A stretch of DNA of 37,311 bases, taken from an uncultured Acetobacteraceae bacterium (GTDB lineage Bacteria > Pseudomonadota > Alphaproteobacteria > Acetobacterales > Acetobacteraceae). The stretch is taken from contig CAIUPC010000309.1 of the NCBI GenBank assembly GCA_903900905.1, positions 1-37,311 on the forward strand. Direction: 5' to 3'. The notes below the pieces were generated by a model. The model ran no database searches and was not told the DNA's origin. It was given only the letters and a program-made list of their open reading frames with translations. A program made the translations under genes and the position numbers. Positions 17,462-25,891 of the stretch are shown in pieces (within the stretch, counting starts at the first letter, position 1; each line of letters begins with the position of its first letter).

Positions 17462-18811
17462 TCACCCCATCACGACCAGCCGCACCAACACGCCCAGCGC
17501 AGCGGTAATGCCGAGCGTCTTCAAAACCCCCAGCTTCAACCGGAACAGGCACAGTGCCGCGACCGCCGCCAGAACCAGCGCGGCCAGGTCCACGCTCGCC
17601 AGCACCGGCAGATCCACCGACATCGGCCCGGCGCGCAGCGGAACATGGTCGTGAAACACCACATGCAGCGCGAACCACACCGCGAGGTTGCCGACAACGC
17701 CCACCACCGCAGCCGTGACCGCGGCCAAAGCCCCGGACAAGGCCCGATTGGAGGCCAGCCGCTCGATCAGCGGCGCCCCCAGGAACACGAACACGAAGCA
17801 GGGCGCAAAGGTCACCCATAGGGTCAGGATCGAACCCACGATTCCGCCCGGTACTCCCGTCAAGCCGCCCGGCGCGCGAAACCCGGCCAGAAATCCAACA
17901 AATTGCAGCACCAGGATCAGCGGGCCCGGCGTGGTCTCCGCCAAACCAAGCCCGGCCAGCATCTCGGCCGGGGCGAGCCAGTGGTACGCCTCCACCGCGT
18001 CTTGCGCGACATAGGCCAGCACCGCATAGGCGCCGCCGATGGTGACCACCGCCATCTTGGAGAAGAAGAACGCGATATCGGCGAAGGTGCCGCCGACGGT
18101 CAGCATCAGATACGCCACCGGGGCCAGCCACAGCACCGCGGCAATCCCCCCTGCCCGCCGCGCGCTCGCCGCCAGCCGCGCCGGGCGTCCGGGATCGGCG
18201 TCCAGCACCGCGTCAATCAAGGCGGGGCCGTCGTGTTTGGCCTTGCCATGCCCGGCATGGCTGAAATGATCGGGTATGAACCAGCCAATAGCCCCGGCGA
18301 CCAGCACCATCGCCGGGAAGGGCACGTGGAAGAAGAACAGTGCCACGAAACCCGCCGCCGCCAACGCCCAGGCGACCCGGCCCTTCAACGCCCGGCGGCC
18401 GATACGCAACAGCGCCTCGATCACAAAGACCAGCACCGCGCTTTTCAGCCCGAAGAACAGCGCGTCGATGACCGGGACATGCCCGGCCAGCGCGTAAATC
18501 AGGGACAGTGCCAGCATCACGATGGCGCCGGGGATCACGAAGATTATCCCCGCCGCCAGCCCGCCTTTCACCCCATGCATCAGCCAGCCGAGATAGGTGG
18601 CGAGCTGCTGCGCCTCCGGCCCCGGCAGCAGGTTGCAGAAGCTCAATGCATGCAGGAACCGGCGTTCGCCGATCCAATGGCGTTGATCGACGACTTCTTT
18701 GTGCAAGAGGGCGATTTGGCCGGCGGGTCCGCCGAAGGACAGCAGGCCGATTTTCAGCCAGACCCGGAAGGCGGCCGCGAAAGTTGGCATCCGGCTTTCG
18801 GCGTCGTTCAT
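17462..18811 (-). CDS. chrA: chromate efflux transporter ChrA (long-chain CHR family)
   Basis: 449 residues, inner-membrane protein of about 10-12 hydrophobic segments built from two homologous halves, the long form of the CHR family. Signature stretches are 'SFGGPAGQIALLHKEVV' and 'NLLPGPEAQQLATYLGW' in the N-terminal half and 'GGAYAVLAYVAQDAV' with 'ETTPGPLILVLQFVGF' in the C-terminal half. It exports chromate in characterised members. Its ATG overlaps the stop of chrB by four bases (ATGA), so the two are translationally coupled. It converges on the selenoprotein gene across a strong hairpin. Confidence 0.93.
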   Translation of the reverse strand: MNDAESRMPTFAAAFRVWLKIGLLSFGGPAGQIALLHKEVVDQRHWIGERRFLHALSFCNLLPGPEAQQLATYLGWLMHGVKGGLAAGIIFVIPGAIVMLALSLIYALAGHVPVIDALFFGLKSAVLVFVIEALLRIGRRALKGRVAWALAAAGFVALFFFHVPFPAMVLVAGAIGWFIPDHFSHAGHGKAKHDGPALIDAVLDADPGRPARLAASARRAGGIAAVLWLAPVAYLMLTVGGTFADIAFFFSKMAVVTIGGAYAVLAYVAQDAVEAYHWLAPAEMLAGLGLAETTPGPLILVLQFVGFLAGFRAPGGLTGVPGGIVGSILTLWVTFAPCFVFVFLGAPLIERLASNRALSGALAAVTAAVVGVVGNLAVWFALHVVFHDHVPLRAGPMSVDLPVLASVDLAALVLAAVAALCLFRLKLGVLKTLGITAALGVLVRLVVMG

Positions 18812-19626
18812 CCCTTTGCCCCCGTTGATGGCCAGTTATGGGTTTCCCCGACCGCATCGCGGCTCCAGCGATAGAATGCATCGTACAGGCCCATCGATGC
18901 ATCCAATTGCGCGAGATCATCGCGATACATCCGCGACAGGCCCAGCGAGGCCGCCAGCAGCCCGGCCGACTGCGGTGCCAGATCGAGGCAATCCGTATCA
19001 GCACCGCGGATGATGGTGGCGAGGCGCGACAGGGCCGGGGATTGCAGGCCGAACTCTTCCAACATCACGTCGAACGTGCAGAGCGGCCCGCGGTGGCTCC
19101 AGAACACGCCTTCGATATCGAACGGGGTGGCGCCGAAACGGTCTGCCACGTCACGCACCTCGGATGGGGCGACGAACAGGAACACCGCGCCCGGATCGAT
19201 AAAGCGGCGGATCAGCCAGGGGCAGGCCACGCGGTCGATCTTGGGGCGGGACCGGGGGACCCACAGGGTGCGGCCGCGGTCGTCGCGCGGCGGGACGTGA
19301 TCGGGGCGGACCAGCATAGCCTTCGCCTCGGCCCAGCCCAGAAACCCGGCTTCCAGGGATTCCGCCCGCGCGCCGGCATAGCGCAGCCAGGCCGCGACTC
19401 CGTGGCTGAGTTTCAGCCCCTTCTGACAAACCACCGCGACGGCGCGTCCTTGATAGGCCGCACCCCAGGTGGCGACGGTGCGATAATCATGGCGGATCGC
19501 GCCAGGCAGCATGCGGCTATCCGCGGCGAAATCCTGATCGATACGGACGTCGATGATAACGGGCGAGTCCGGTGTTCCGGCCAGGCGCGCAAGTTGAGCA
19601 ACAGAGATCACATCGGGCGTGGGCAT
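18808..19626 (-). CDS. chrB: rhodanese-ChrB fusion, chromate resistance protein
   Basis: 272 residues. Residues 1-95 form a rhodanese domain ('VIIDVRIDQDF') with Cys67 in the active loop 'CQKGLKLS'. Residues about 110-270 are the ChrB C-terminal domain ('WVPRSRPKIDRVACPWLIRRFID', 'FDIEGVFWSHRGPLCTFDVML'). ChrB is linked to chromate-dependent control or handling next to ChrA; the usual N-terminal ChrB domain is replaced here by rhodanese, so regulation by this protein is doubtful. The ATG at 19626 has AGGAGGGG upstream and is preferred to the track start at 19671. The stop overlaps the chrA start. Confidence 0.88.
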   Translation of the reverse strand: MPTPDVISVAQLARLAGTPDSPVIIDVRIDQDFAADSRMLPGAIRHDYRTVATWGAAYQGRAVAVVCQKGLKLSHGVAAWLRYAGARAESLEAGFLGWAEAKAMLVRPDHVPPRDDRGRTLWVPRSRPKIDRVACPWLIRRFIDPGAVFLFVAPSEVRDVADRFGATPFDIEGVFWSHRGPLCTFDVMLEEFGLQSPALSRLATIIRGADTDCLDLAPQSAGLLAASLGLSRMYRDDLAQLDASMGLYDAFYRWSRDAVGETHNWPSTGAKG

Positions 19627-19676
19627 AGCGTCCCCTCCTGCATGGGAGTTCGGACGCGATTCTTTAGCCAAAGCCT

Positions 19677-19703
19677 CAAGGGGTGATCGCGGTCAACCCC
19701 TTG
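19677..19703. promoter_or_regulatory. 8-bp inverted repeat upstream of chrB
   Basis: CAAGGGGT and ACCCCTTG are separated by 11 nt, about 50 bp before the chrB start and downstream of the terminator of the gene before. It could be an operator for the chrBA operon. It has no T tract on the minus strand, so it is less likely a terminator. Confidence 0.35.
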
Positions 19704-19741
19704 GAGAGAAGGCTACCGCGGGCCTGGACGAAGTCAATGGC

Positions 19742-19762
19742 AAAAAACGGCCTTGCGACCGT
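19742..19762 (-). terminator. rho-independent terminator after the Pro/Tyr-rich exported protein
   Basis: Read on the minus strand: ACGGTC, a GCAA tetraloop, GGCCGT (six pairs with one G-U), then a run of T. It lies about 12 nt after the stop of the gene at 19774 and separates it from chrB. Confidence 0.7.
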
Positions 19763-19773
19763 GCAGCCGAAGG

Positions 19774-20154
19774 CTACTGGGCGTAGCCACCGACACGCCG
19801 CCCATCATTGCCGGGGCAATAGCATGGCGCACCCGCGGCAACCGGGCGGTCCATCGGGCAGACATAGGGGCCGGCGTTGCAGGACTGGCCATAGGCGGCG
19901 CGGGGCGCCGGATATTGGGGCTGCACCGGCGGCGTGTACATGACCGGTGGCGGCGGGGTCAGGTAAACGGGCGGCGGCGGGTAATAGACCGGCGGCGGAT
20001 AGTAATAGGCCGGCGGCCCGAAGAGCGGCAGCGGAACGCCAACACCGAAATAGACCCGCGCCTGGGCGGGCGCGGCGGACAAGCCGGCAACCGTGACGCA
20101 TAGCGCGATCACGCCTGCCAAACGGCGGAACAGGGATGAGCGAATCTGGATCAT
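19774..20154 (-). CDS. exported Pro/Tyr-rich small protein, unknown function
   Basis: 126 residues. A signal peptide ends near 'APAQA'. The mature part starts with 'RVYFGVGVPLPLFGPP', continues as a Pro/Tyr-rich stretch with many 'YPPP' and 'PPPPV' units, and ends in a short four-Cys tail ('SCNAGPYVCPMDRP', 'APCYCPGNDGRR'). The tail looks like a compact disulfide-bonded module. I recall similar short exported proteins in Acetobacteraceae, without known function. AGGA lies 8 nt before the ATG. It follows another exported protein gene by 40 bp on the same strand and is closed by a clear terminator, so the two probably form an operon. Confidence 0.7.
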   Translation of the reverse strand: MIQIRSSLFRRLAGVIALCVTVAGLSAAPAQARVYFGVGVPLPLFGPPAYYYPPPVYYPPPPVYLTPPPPVMYTPPVQPQYPAPRAAYGQSCNAGPYVCPMDRPVAAGAPCYCPGNDGRRVGGYAQ

Positions 20155-20194
20155 GGGCGCATCCTAACCGGCCTGTGTAACGGAATTATGTCGA

Positions 20195-20593
20195 TCATCG
20201 CCCGGCGGCGGCGATCGCGGCCTGGATCATGCGCAGGCAGGTGAGCCGATCACCGTCGTCGAGGGCTTGAAGTGCCTGGGAGATGAGCTTGACGGGAGTC
20301 TGGTCGCTCGGGATATGGGTCTGACCGAGCGGCACCGACCGATCCAGCAGGCGGGTTTGTGCCATCTCCATCCCCGAACGGGCCTCCTCGGTCCGCCCCG
20401 CTGCCAGAGCACGTTCGGCGGCACGCAGGAAAGTTTCAGGCGGCGCGTCCTCGTCGATCGCGGGAACGGGGAGCGGCGGCACGATGGTCGATTGTGGCTG
20501 CGCGACGAACGAACCCCGCGGCGCCGGCTGCGCCAGGGCGGCGTGAAGGCTGACGGCGCATAGTGCCGAAGCCAGGCAGATCAAACGGCGCAT
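20195..20593 (-). CDS. exported alpha-helical small protein, unknown function
   Basis: 132 residues. The ATG at 20593 is 9 nt after AGGAGG; the track start at 20611 is a TTG that includes that ribosome site. A signal peptide ends near 'AALAQ', then a Pro-rich linker, then a helical region with 'ETFLRAAERALAAGRTEEARSGMEMAQTRLLDR' that resembles a small helical repeat. No catalytic motif is seen and I do not recognise a named family. It is the likely first gene of a two-gene unit with the Pro/Tyr-rich protein. Confidence 0.7.
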   Translation of the reverse strand: MRRLICLASALCAVSLHAALAQPAPRGSFVAQPQSTIVPPLPVPAIDEDAPPETFLRAAERALAAGRTEEARSGMEMAQTRLLDRSVPLGQTHIPSDQTPVKLISQALQALDDGDRLTCLRMIQAAIAAAGR

Positions 20594-20739
20594 GATGGAG
20601 GGCCTCCTCAATCCAGCTAATCTTTTACGGATCTGGCAATTCTTACGCCACCGGACAAGGACGTAGCGGGTTTGGCTGCCCAGCCCCTTGCGCGGGGCGA
20701 GCCAGTGGCGTTCATCTGTCGCCCTGCCCGCTGGAGACG

Positions 20740-21762
20740 ATGATGATCCGCCTGTCCGTTCTCGACCAATCGACCGTGGTAACCGGACGCTCCCCCGATA
20801 CCTCCATCCGCGAAAGCATCCGCCTGGCGCAGCATTGCGAGGCTCTGGGCTACGACCGCTATTGGTGCGCGGAGCATCATAACTCCGACAGCCAGGCCGG
20901 CACCGCGCCGGAGATCCTGATCGCCGCCATCGCCGCTTCGACCAAGCGCATCCGCGTGGGTTCGGCCGGCGTGATGCTGCCGCATTACGCGGCGCTGAAA
21001 GTGGCGGAACAGTTCCGCGTGCTGGACGCGATCGCGCCGGGGCGGATCGATCTGGGACTCGGACGGGCGCCGGGCTCGGACGGGCGCACCGCCTATGCGC
21101 TGAACCCGCAGGCGCAGACCGCGGCGGATCATTTCCCGGCGCAGGTGCGCGATCTGCGCGACTGGATTGGCGGCGTGCCGTTGGTGGAGGGACACCCGTT
21201 CCGCGACATCCGCGCCCAGCCGGCGGGGCCGACGATGCCGGATCTCTGGATTCTCGGCAGTTCCGATTATGGCGCCCAGGTCGCGGCCTATTTTGGCATG
21301 CCGTTCTGCTTCGCGCATTTTATCGGCGACGGTCAGGGCGCGGCGCAGGCGTTTGCGATGTTCCGGGAGAACTACCGGCCCAGCGAACGCTACCCCGCGC
21401 CTTATGCCGCCGTCTGCGTCTGGGGCATGGCGGCGGAGACCGAGGCCGAGGCGGCGCGTCTGTTCACCTCCCGCGAAATGTGGCGGCTGCGGCGCGATCG
21501 CGGTGAGTTCTCCGCCTTGCCGTCGCCGGAGGAAGTCGCGGCCTATACCTATTCAGCCGGGGAACTGGCGCGGGTCGAGCGGCTGCGGGCGCGGGCGTTT
21601 TATGGGACCCCCGATGTGGTGCGCACGAAGCTGGAGGCTCTGGCCGCGGAATGCGGCGTGGAAGAGGTCGCGATCCTCACCACCCTGCACGATCCGGAGG
21701 CGCGGCGGCGGTCCTATAGCCTACTGGCGGCGGAATTCGGCTTAGAGCGGAATGACCGCTGA
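20740..21762 (+). CDS. LLM-class flavin-dependent oxidoreductase (MsnO8-like)
   Basis: 340 residues, bacterial luciferase-like TIM barrel that uses reduced FMN or F420. The stretch 'YWCAEHHN' followed by 'GTAPEILIAAIAASTKRIRVGSAGVMLPHY' and 'DLGLGRAPGSD' is typical of the MsnO8 group, as is 'YFGMPFCFAHF' further on. The substrate is unknown. Two ATGs are adjacent (20740 and 20743); GGAG at 20733-20736 is better spaced for the second, so the real protein may be one residue shorter. It is a single gene, divergent from the exported proteins and followed by a palindromic repeat. Confidence 0.9.
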   Translation: MMIRLSVLDQSTVVTGRSPDTSIRESIRLAQHCEALGYDRYWCAEHHNSDSQAGTAPEILIAAIAASTKRIRVGSAGVMLPHYAALKVAEQFRVLDAIAPGRIDLGLGRAPGSDGRTAYALNPQAQTAADHFPAQVRDLRDWIGGVPLVEGHPFRDIRAQPAGPTMPDLWILGSSDYGAQVAAYFGMPFCFAHFIGDGQGAAQAFAMFRENYRPSERYPAPYAAVCVWGMAAETEAEAARLFTSREMWRLRRDRGEFSALPSPEEVAAYTYSAGELARVERLRARAFYGTPDVVRTKLEALAAECGVEEVAILTTLHDPEARRRSYSLLAAEFGLERNDR

Positions 21763-21829
21763 CAGGCGCGGTCGCTCTGCTCTCATACCGGCCCGTGTTG
21801 ACATTGACTCACCGGCAGCGCCCCAACGC

Positions 21830-21942
21830 CGTCATGCCGACCCACGGATCAAGTCCGTGGACAGGCTCCGGTCGGCATCCACGGCTTTTTTACAGCGCTA
21901 GACAGGAGAAAGGCGTGGGTGCCGACCTGCGTCGGCATGACG
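21830..21942. repeat. palindromic intergenic repeat, full copy with an inserted palindrome
   Basis: The outer ends (CGTCATGCCGAC ... GTCGGCATGACG) and the inner GGTCGGCATCCACG / CGTGGGTGCCGACC arms match the copy at 31015. The left arm is interrupted by about 28 nt that hold their own small palindrome (CCACGGA-TCAAG-TCCGTGG). It occupies most of the 282-bp gap after the monooxygenase gene; nothing else was seen there. Confidence 0.8.
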
Positions 21943-22044
21943 ATTAACGGCGGCCGGTACGTCATTCATTTTGCGGGTTAGTATAAGCTATTGTCTCGTC
22001 ACGGGATTCAGACCTTCGGTGATTCCACCTACCGTCATCCCGTT

Positions 22045-22332
22045 CTAACGCCGGGGCGGCCATTGGAAGGTGAAGCTCTGAACTGAGCCGCCGCTGCGCC
22101 AGAGTTGAAAGCGGAACGCGGCGTAGGCGATCAGCGCCGCGATCACGACCAGCGGGATCAGGAAGGCGAGCAGCCAAAGCGCGAAGACCGCGACGGCGCA
22201 GGAGATGGCCAAGCCCGCTATGGCGGCGGCCCAGAGCATGATCCTGGCACTGAAGGGCGGCTTCTCATCCGGCGGGGGCGCGACGAAATCGCCCTCGATG
22301 GTCATGTCGATGATGGTCGGGCGCTGGTTCAT
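22045..22332 (-). CDS. small membrane protein, unknown function
   Basis: 95 residues from the ATG at 22332 (the track start at 22368 is a TTG). A short acidic N-terminus ('IIDMTIEGDFVAPPPDEKPPF') is followed by two hydrophobic segments separated by only a few residues, then a basic tail. This looks like a two-helix inner-membrane protein. I know of similar unnamed proteins next to other genes in alphaproteobacteria, but no function. The ribosome site is weak. Repeat copies lie on both sides (21830 and 22430). Confidence 0.55.
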   Translation of the reverse strand: MNQRPTIIDMTIEGDFVAPPPDEKPPFSARIMLWAAAIAGLAISCAVAVFALWLLAFLIPLVVIAALIAYAAFRFQLWRSGGSVQSFTFQWPPRR

Positions 22333-22429
22333 GGCGGGAGATTTGGGCGATCCCGGGGCAGCATTCAAGGGGGGGGTACGGCGTGTTATACGGTCGTCAA
22401 AACCATCGGCTCACCGGCGTCTGCCCCCT

Positions 22430-22456
22430 CGTCATGCCGACCCTCGTCGGCAGGAC
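22430..22456. repeat. palindromic intergenic repeat, decayed short copy
   Basis: CGTCATGCCGAC, three bases, then CGTCGGCA-GGAC gives an imperfect hairpin related to the copy at 13582. It lies 44 bp past the uvrC stop and may help end its transcript. Confidence 0.6.
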
Positions 22457-22499
22457 AGGGTAACCGGCGCCGGCTCGTCGAAGCCTGGGCCACCTGCTC

Positions 22500-24383
22500 T
22501 TACCCCTGCTCCATCCGCACGCCGGGATGGAAATGGCCATAGACCGTCCGCGCCGTCGCCCGGTTGATTCCCGGCACCGCTTCAAGGTCGCCAAGACCCG
22601 CCATCTTCACCCCGCGCGCGGAGCCAAAATGGTTCAGCAACGCCCGCTTCCGCGCGGCCCCAACCCCCGCGATCTCATCAAGTTCGCTTTGCCGGATAGC
22701 CTTGGAGCGGCCCGCCCGATGCGTGGTGATGGCGAAGCGGTGCGCCTCATCGCGCAGGCGTTGCAGGAAATAGAGGACGGGGTCACCCGGCGGCAGCTGA
22801 AACGCCTCCATCCCATCGGTATGGAACCACTCCCGGCCGGCATCGCGGTCCGGGCCCTTGGCGATGGCGATCAGCTTCACATCGGTGACGCCGAGGTCAT
22901 CCAGCACGCCGCGCGTCGCGGAGAGCTGCCCGGCCCCGCCATCGATCAGCACGATGTCGGGCCAGTCGCCGGATGGCGCGCCCTCCGCCTGATCCTTCAA
23001 GGCGCGCGTAAAGCGGCGCTGCAGCACCTCCCGCATCATCGCGAAATCGTCGCCGGGCGTGATCGGCCCGCGGATGCCGAACTTGCGGTAGCCGGCTTTG
23101 ATGAATCCCTCCGGCCCCGCGACGATCATCACGCCATAGGCATTCGTGCCCATGATGTGGGAGTTGTCGTAGACCTCGATCCGCTGCGGCTGCGCTTGCA
23201 GGCTGAAAAGCTGAGCGACCGCCTCGAGCAGTTTCGCCTGGCCGGCGGTTTCCGCCAGTTTGCGCTCCAGCGCCTCACGCGCGTTGGTATGGGCATGTTC
23301 AACGACGGCGTGTTTCTCGCCGCGCTGGGGCACCAGGATTTCGACCTTGCGGCTGGCTTTAAGGGATAGCGCCTCGGCCACCAGGTCCTGTTCGGCGATG
23401 GTGTGGCTCAGCAGCAGCACCGGCGGCGGCGGCTTGTCGTCGTAGAACTGGGCGATGAAGGCGCCGAGCACCTCGGGCGTTTCATCGGCACGGGCATGGG
23501 TCGGGTAGAAGGCGCGGTTGCCGTTGTTACGCCCGCCGCGGACGAAGAACACCTGCACGCAGGTCTGGCCGGCGCTCTGCCAGGCGGCGATGACATCGGC
23601 GTCCTCCAGGCTGGCGGGGTTGATGACGTCGTTCCCCTGCACATGCGTCAGGCCGCGGATACGGTCGCGCACGGCGGCGGCGCGTTCGAACTCCAGTGCC
23701 TCCGCGGCGCGTTCCATCTCGGCGGCGAGTTCCTGCTGCACCACGCCCGACTTGCCGGCCAGGAAGGATTTGGCCTGCGCGACCAGTGTCCCGTACTCGG
23801 CTTCGCTGATCCGCCCGACACAGGGTGCCGAACAGCGCTTGATCTGGTGCAGCAAACACGGCCGCGAGCGGTTGGAGAACACCGTATCGGCGCAGGAGCG
23901 CAGCAGGAACACGCGCTGCATCGCCGTCACCGTCTGGTTGACGGCCCAGGCGGAGGCGAAAGGCCCCCAGTAACTCCCCTTCCGCGTCCGCGCGCCCCGG
24001 TGCTTGGCGATCTGCGGGTAAGGATGGTCCTCGGTCAGCATCAGCCAGGGGTAGGACTTGTCATCCCGCAGCACGATGTTGAAGCGCGGCTTGAGCCGCT
24101 TGATGAGGTTGGCCTCCAGCAGCAGCGCCTCGGCCTCGGTATGGGTGGTGATGATCTCCATCGACACCGTCTCCGACACCATGCGGCGCAGACGCTCCGG
24201 CAGGCGGGCGATCTGGGTGTAGCTGACCACGCGCTTCTTCAGACTGCGCGCCTTGCCCACATACAGGGCATCGCCCTTGGCATCGAGCATGCGGTACACG
24301 CCGGGATTGGCCGGCATGGTCTCCAGCGCGGTCTCGATGACGGTGACGCCCTTGAGGGGCGGCGTTGGGGCTGATTCGCTCAT
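22500..24383 (-). CDS. uvrC: excinuclease ABC subunit C
   Basis: 627 residues. It makes the two incisions around a lesion after UvrB is loaded. The GIY-YIG nuclease is at the N-terminus ('NPGVYRML...[14 protein letters not shown]'), followed by the Cys-containing '[15 protein letters not shown]', a UVR motif near '[14 protein letters not shown]', the RNase H-like C-terminal nuclease ('[18 protein letters not shown]', '[11 protein letters not shown]') and two helix-hairpin-helix motifs ('[13 protein letters not shown]', '[14 protein letters not shown]'). The ATG at 24383 is chosen over the TTG at 24395. The uvrB gene is about 3 kb away on the same strand, not in one operon. Confidence 0.97.
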   Translation of the reverse strand: MSESAPTPPLKGVTVIETALETMPANPGVYRMLDAKGDALYVGKARSLKKRVVSYTQIARLPERLRRMVSETVSMEIITTHTEAEALLLEANLIKRLKPRFNIVLRDDKSYPWLMLTEDHPYPQIAKHRGARTRKGSYWGPFASAWAVNQTVTAMQRVFLLRSCADTVFSNRSRPCLLHQIKRCSAPCVGRISEAEYGTLVAQAKSFLAGKSGVVQQELAAEMERAAEALEFERAAAVRDRIRGLTHVQGNDVINPASLEDADVIAAWQSAGQTCVQVFFVRGGRNNGNRAFYPTHARADETPEVLGAFIAQFYDDKPPPPVLLLSHTIAEQDLVAEALSLKASRKVEILVPQRGEKHAVVEHAHTNAREALERKLAETAGQAKLLEAVAQLFSLQAQPQRIEVYDNSHIMGTNAYGVMIVAGPEGFIKAGYRKFGIRGPITPGDDFAMMREVLQRRFTRALKDQAEGAPSGDWPDIVLIDGGAGQLSATRGVLDDLGVTDVKLIAIAKGPDRDAGREWFHTDGMEAFQLPPGDPVLYFLQRLRDEAHRFAITTHRAGRSKAIRQSELDEIAGVGAARKRALLNHFGSARGVKMAGLGDLEAVPGINRATARTVYGHFHPGVRMEQG

Positions 24384-24447
24384 TTCAGCGGTCAATTAGC
24401 GGCCTGTCCGGTTGTTGGTCACGGGCGGGAAAGTTCTCCACCAAGCC

Positions 24448-24456
24448 TGTGGATAA
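24448..24456 (-). other. perfect DnaA-box match in the uvrC leader
   Basis: TGTGGATAA is the complement of the consensus DnaA box TTATCCACA. It is followed by an unusually AT-rich stretch (about 24515-24600) for this GC-rich window. Only one perfect box is present, so an origin is not supported; a DnaA-controlled promoter or chance is as likely. Confidence 0.4.
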
Positions 24457-24552
24457 GTATGTGGGCAAGGTGCAGGGCAAACGCCGGAGTACCGCTGTTT
24501 TCCTGGCCCTGGAAAGGATTGCAGAAATTTTAGGCAGAAAGTCAACTGATTG

Positions 24553-24584
24553 ATTATAAAAGATTTCGCCGAAGTCTCTGTCAT
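24553..24584 (-). promoter_or_regulatory. candidate promoter for uvrC
   Basis: On the minus strand a perfect TATAAT (24553-24558) lies in the AT-rich gap upstream of uvrC. The best -35 match is ATGACA (24579-24584), but 20 bp away, so the spacing is poor. It would give a leader of about 160 nt. The rest of the 249-bp gap shows only the DnaA-box match. Confidence 0.35.
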
Positions 24585-24632
24585 ATAACGATAACATTGG
24601 CGCGTCACGCCTTAACCATTGCGCGCGGCGAC

Positions 24633-25040
24633 TCAGGGGGTGGATAAATCACCGCGGTGCCGCTCGATTTCGACTCCGGCAGACGCAGCATCAGCGAAAA
24701 TGTCAAGCTTTTCTACCCGCACCCGCGCCGACTTCACCCGCTTATCGGCGAGGCATGACGTGGCCACGCGTTCGGCCAAAGTCTCGGCCAGGCGCACATG
24801 ACCCGAGCGTACAATGGCACGCACCGTGTCGGCTACTTTCTCATAATCAACGACCCTTGGCAACTCATCCGCGCCGACGGGTTCGGGGCTGTCCTCGACC
24901 CCGAGGTCGACGTTGATCCGCACCCGCTGCGGCGTGATGTGCTCATGCGGGTAGACGCCGATGCTGGCAGACATCACGAGATCGCGGAGGAAGACGTGGC
25001 GGACGCGGCTGGCGCGGTCCGCGATGGGGACGGACGGCAT
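24633..25040 (-). CDS. folB: dihydroneopterin aldolase
   Basis: 135 residues, the normal length. It cleaves 7,8-dihydroneopterin to 6-hydroxymethyldihydropterin in folate synthesis. Typical stretches are 'MSASIGVYPHEHITPQRVRINVDL', the central 'DELPRVVDYEKVADTVRAIV', 'HVRLAETLAERVA' and the end 'VRVEKLDIFADAASAGVEIER' with the conserved Lys. The ATG is 3 nt after the stop of the SDR gene, with GGAGGAA inside the end of that gene serving as ribosome site. The two are thus one operon and both appear to act in pterin metabolism. Confidence 0.92.
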   Translation of the reverse strand: MPSVPIADRASRVRHVFLRDLVMSASIGVYPHEHITPQRVRINVDLGVEDSPEPVGADELPRVVDYEKVADTVRAIVRSGHVRLAETLAERVATSCLADKRVKSARVRVEKLDIFADAASAGVEIERHRGDLSTP

Positions 25041-25043
25041 CCT

Positions 25044-25823
25044 TTATTCCTCCGGCGGCGGCACGTTCTGCACCGACGCCCATTGCATATGCTGCCCGCC
25101 ATCGAGCGCGATCATCTGGCCGGTCATCGACGGCAACCCAAGGATCGCCAGCACCGCGCGCGCCACTTCCATGGGACTGGTGCCATGCCCCAGCGGGACG
25201 GAGGCCGCCTGACGATCAAACTGTTCCTGACTCTGCCGCGGACTGGGCAGCGCCGGGCCGGGGCCAATGCCATTGACCCGGATGCGCGGCGCCAAGGCCA
25301 GCGCCATGCTTTGGGTCAACGCCCATAGCCCGGCCTTTGAGATGGTGTAGGACACGAAGTGCGGCGTCAGCGACCAGACCCGCTGGTCGATCATGTTGAT
25401 CACCACGCCCTCCGCCGCCTGCGGCAGCGCGCGGGCGAAGTGCTGCATCAACACGAATGGGGCCCGCAGATTGGGCTCCAGATGCGCGTCCCAGCTGTCG
25501 CGGGTGGTATCGTGCCACTCATCGCGGTCGAAGCTGCTGGCATTGTTGATCAGGACGCCGATGGGTCCGAGTTCGGCCTGGGCGCGCGCGATGAGGGGAA
25601 TGACCTCGGCTTCGGCGCTTAAATCCGCCCGCAGCACCAGCGCCCGCCGACCGAGCGCGCGAATTTCGGCGGCCGTCGCCTCCGCGGCATCCGTGCTGGC
25701 GTTGCAGTGGATGGCAATGTCGAAGCCGGCTTCAGCCAAAGCCAGCGCGATCGCGCGCCCCAGCCGCTGCGCGCCGCCGGTGACCAGGGCGGCTTTTGGG
25801 ATCAGGTTGGATATCGCTGGCAT
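25044..25823 (-). CDS. SDR-family reductase, FolM/pteridine-reductase-like
   Basis: 259 residues, short-chain dehydrogenase fold. The nucleotide motif reads TGGAQRLG (residues 15-22), that is TG-x3-R-x-G, which marks pteridine reductases and FolM instead of the usual TGxxxGxG. Tyr159 and Lys163 in 'YTISKAG' form the YxxxK pair, and 'INNASSF' is in the expected place. FolM reduces dihydromonapterin or dihydrofolate. Its place directly upstream of folB supports a pterin substrate. The name folM is not assigned because substrate choice among SDRs is not proven by motif alone. Confidence 0.85.
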   Translation of the reverse strand: MPAISNLIPKAALVTGGAQRLGRAIALALAEAGFDIAIHCNASTDAAEATAAEIRALGRRALVLRADLSAEAEVIPLIARAQAELGPIGVLINNASSFDRDEWHDTTRDSWDAHLEPNLRAPFVLMQHFARALPQAAEGVVINMIDQRVWSLTPHFVSYTISKAGLWALTQSMALALAPRIRVNGIGPGPALPSPRQSQEQFDRQAASVPLGHGTSPMEVARAVLAILGLPSMTGQMIALDGGQHMQWASVQNVPPPEE

Positions 25824-25891
25824 GCGGCGGTGGTAGTCCCGAGGGCAGCGGGTGTAAAGCGGCGGCGACTGCCACTGACAGGGCCGAAACC

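Noticed and set aside
24384-24632. Replication origin
   Set aside because: Only one perfect DnaA box and a short AT-rich run; none of the usual origin-flanking genes known to me is present.
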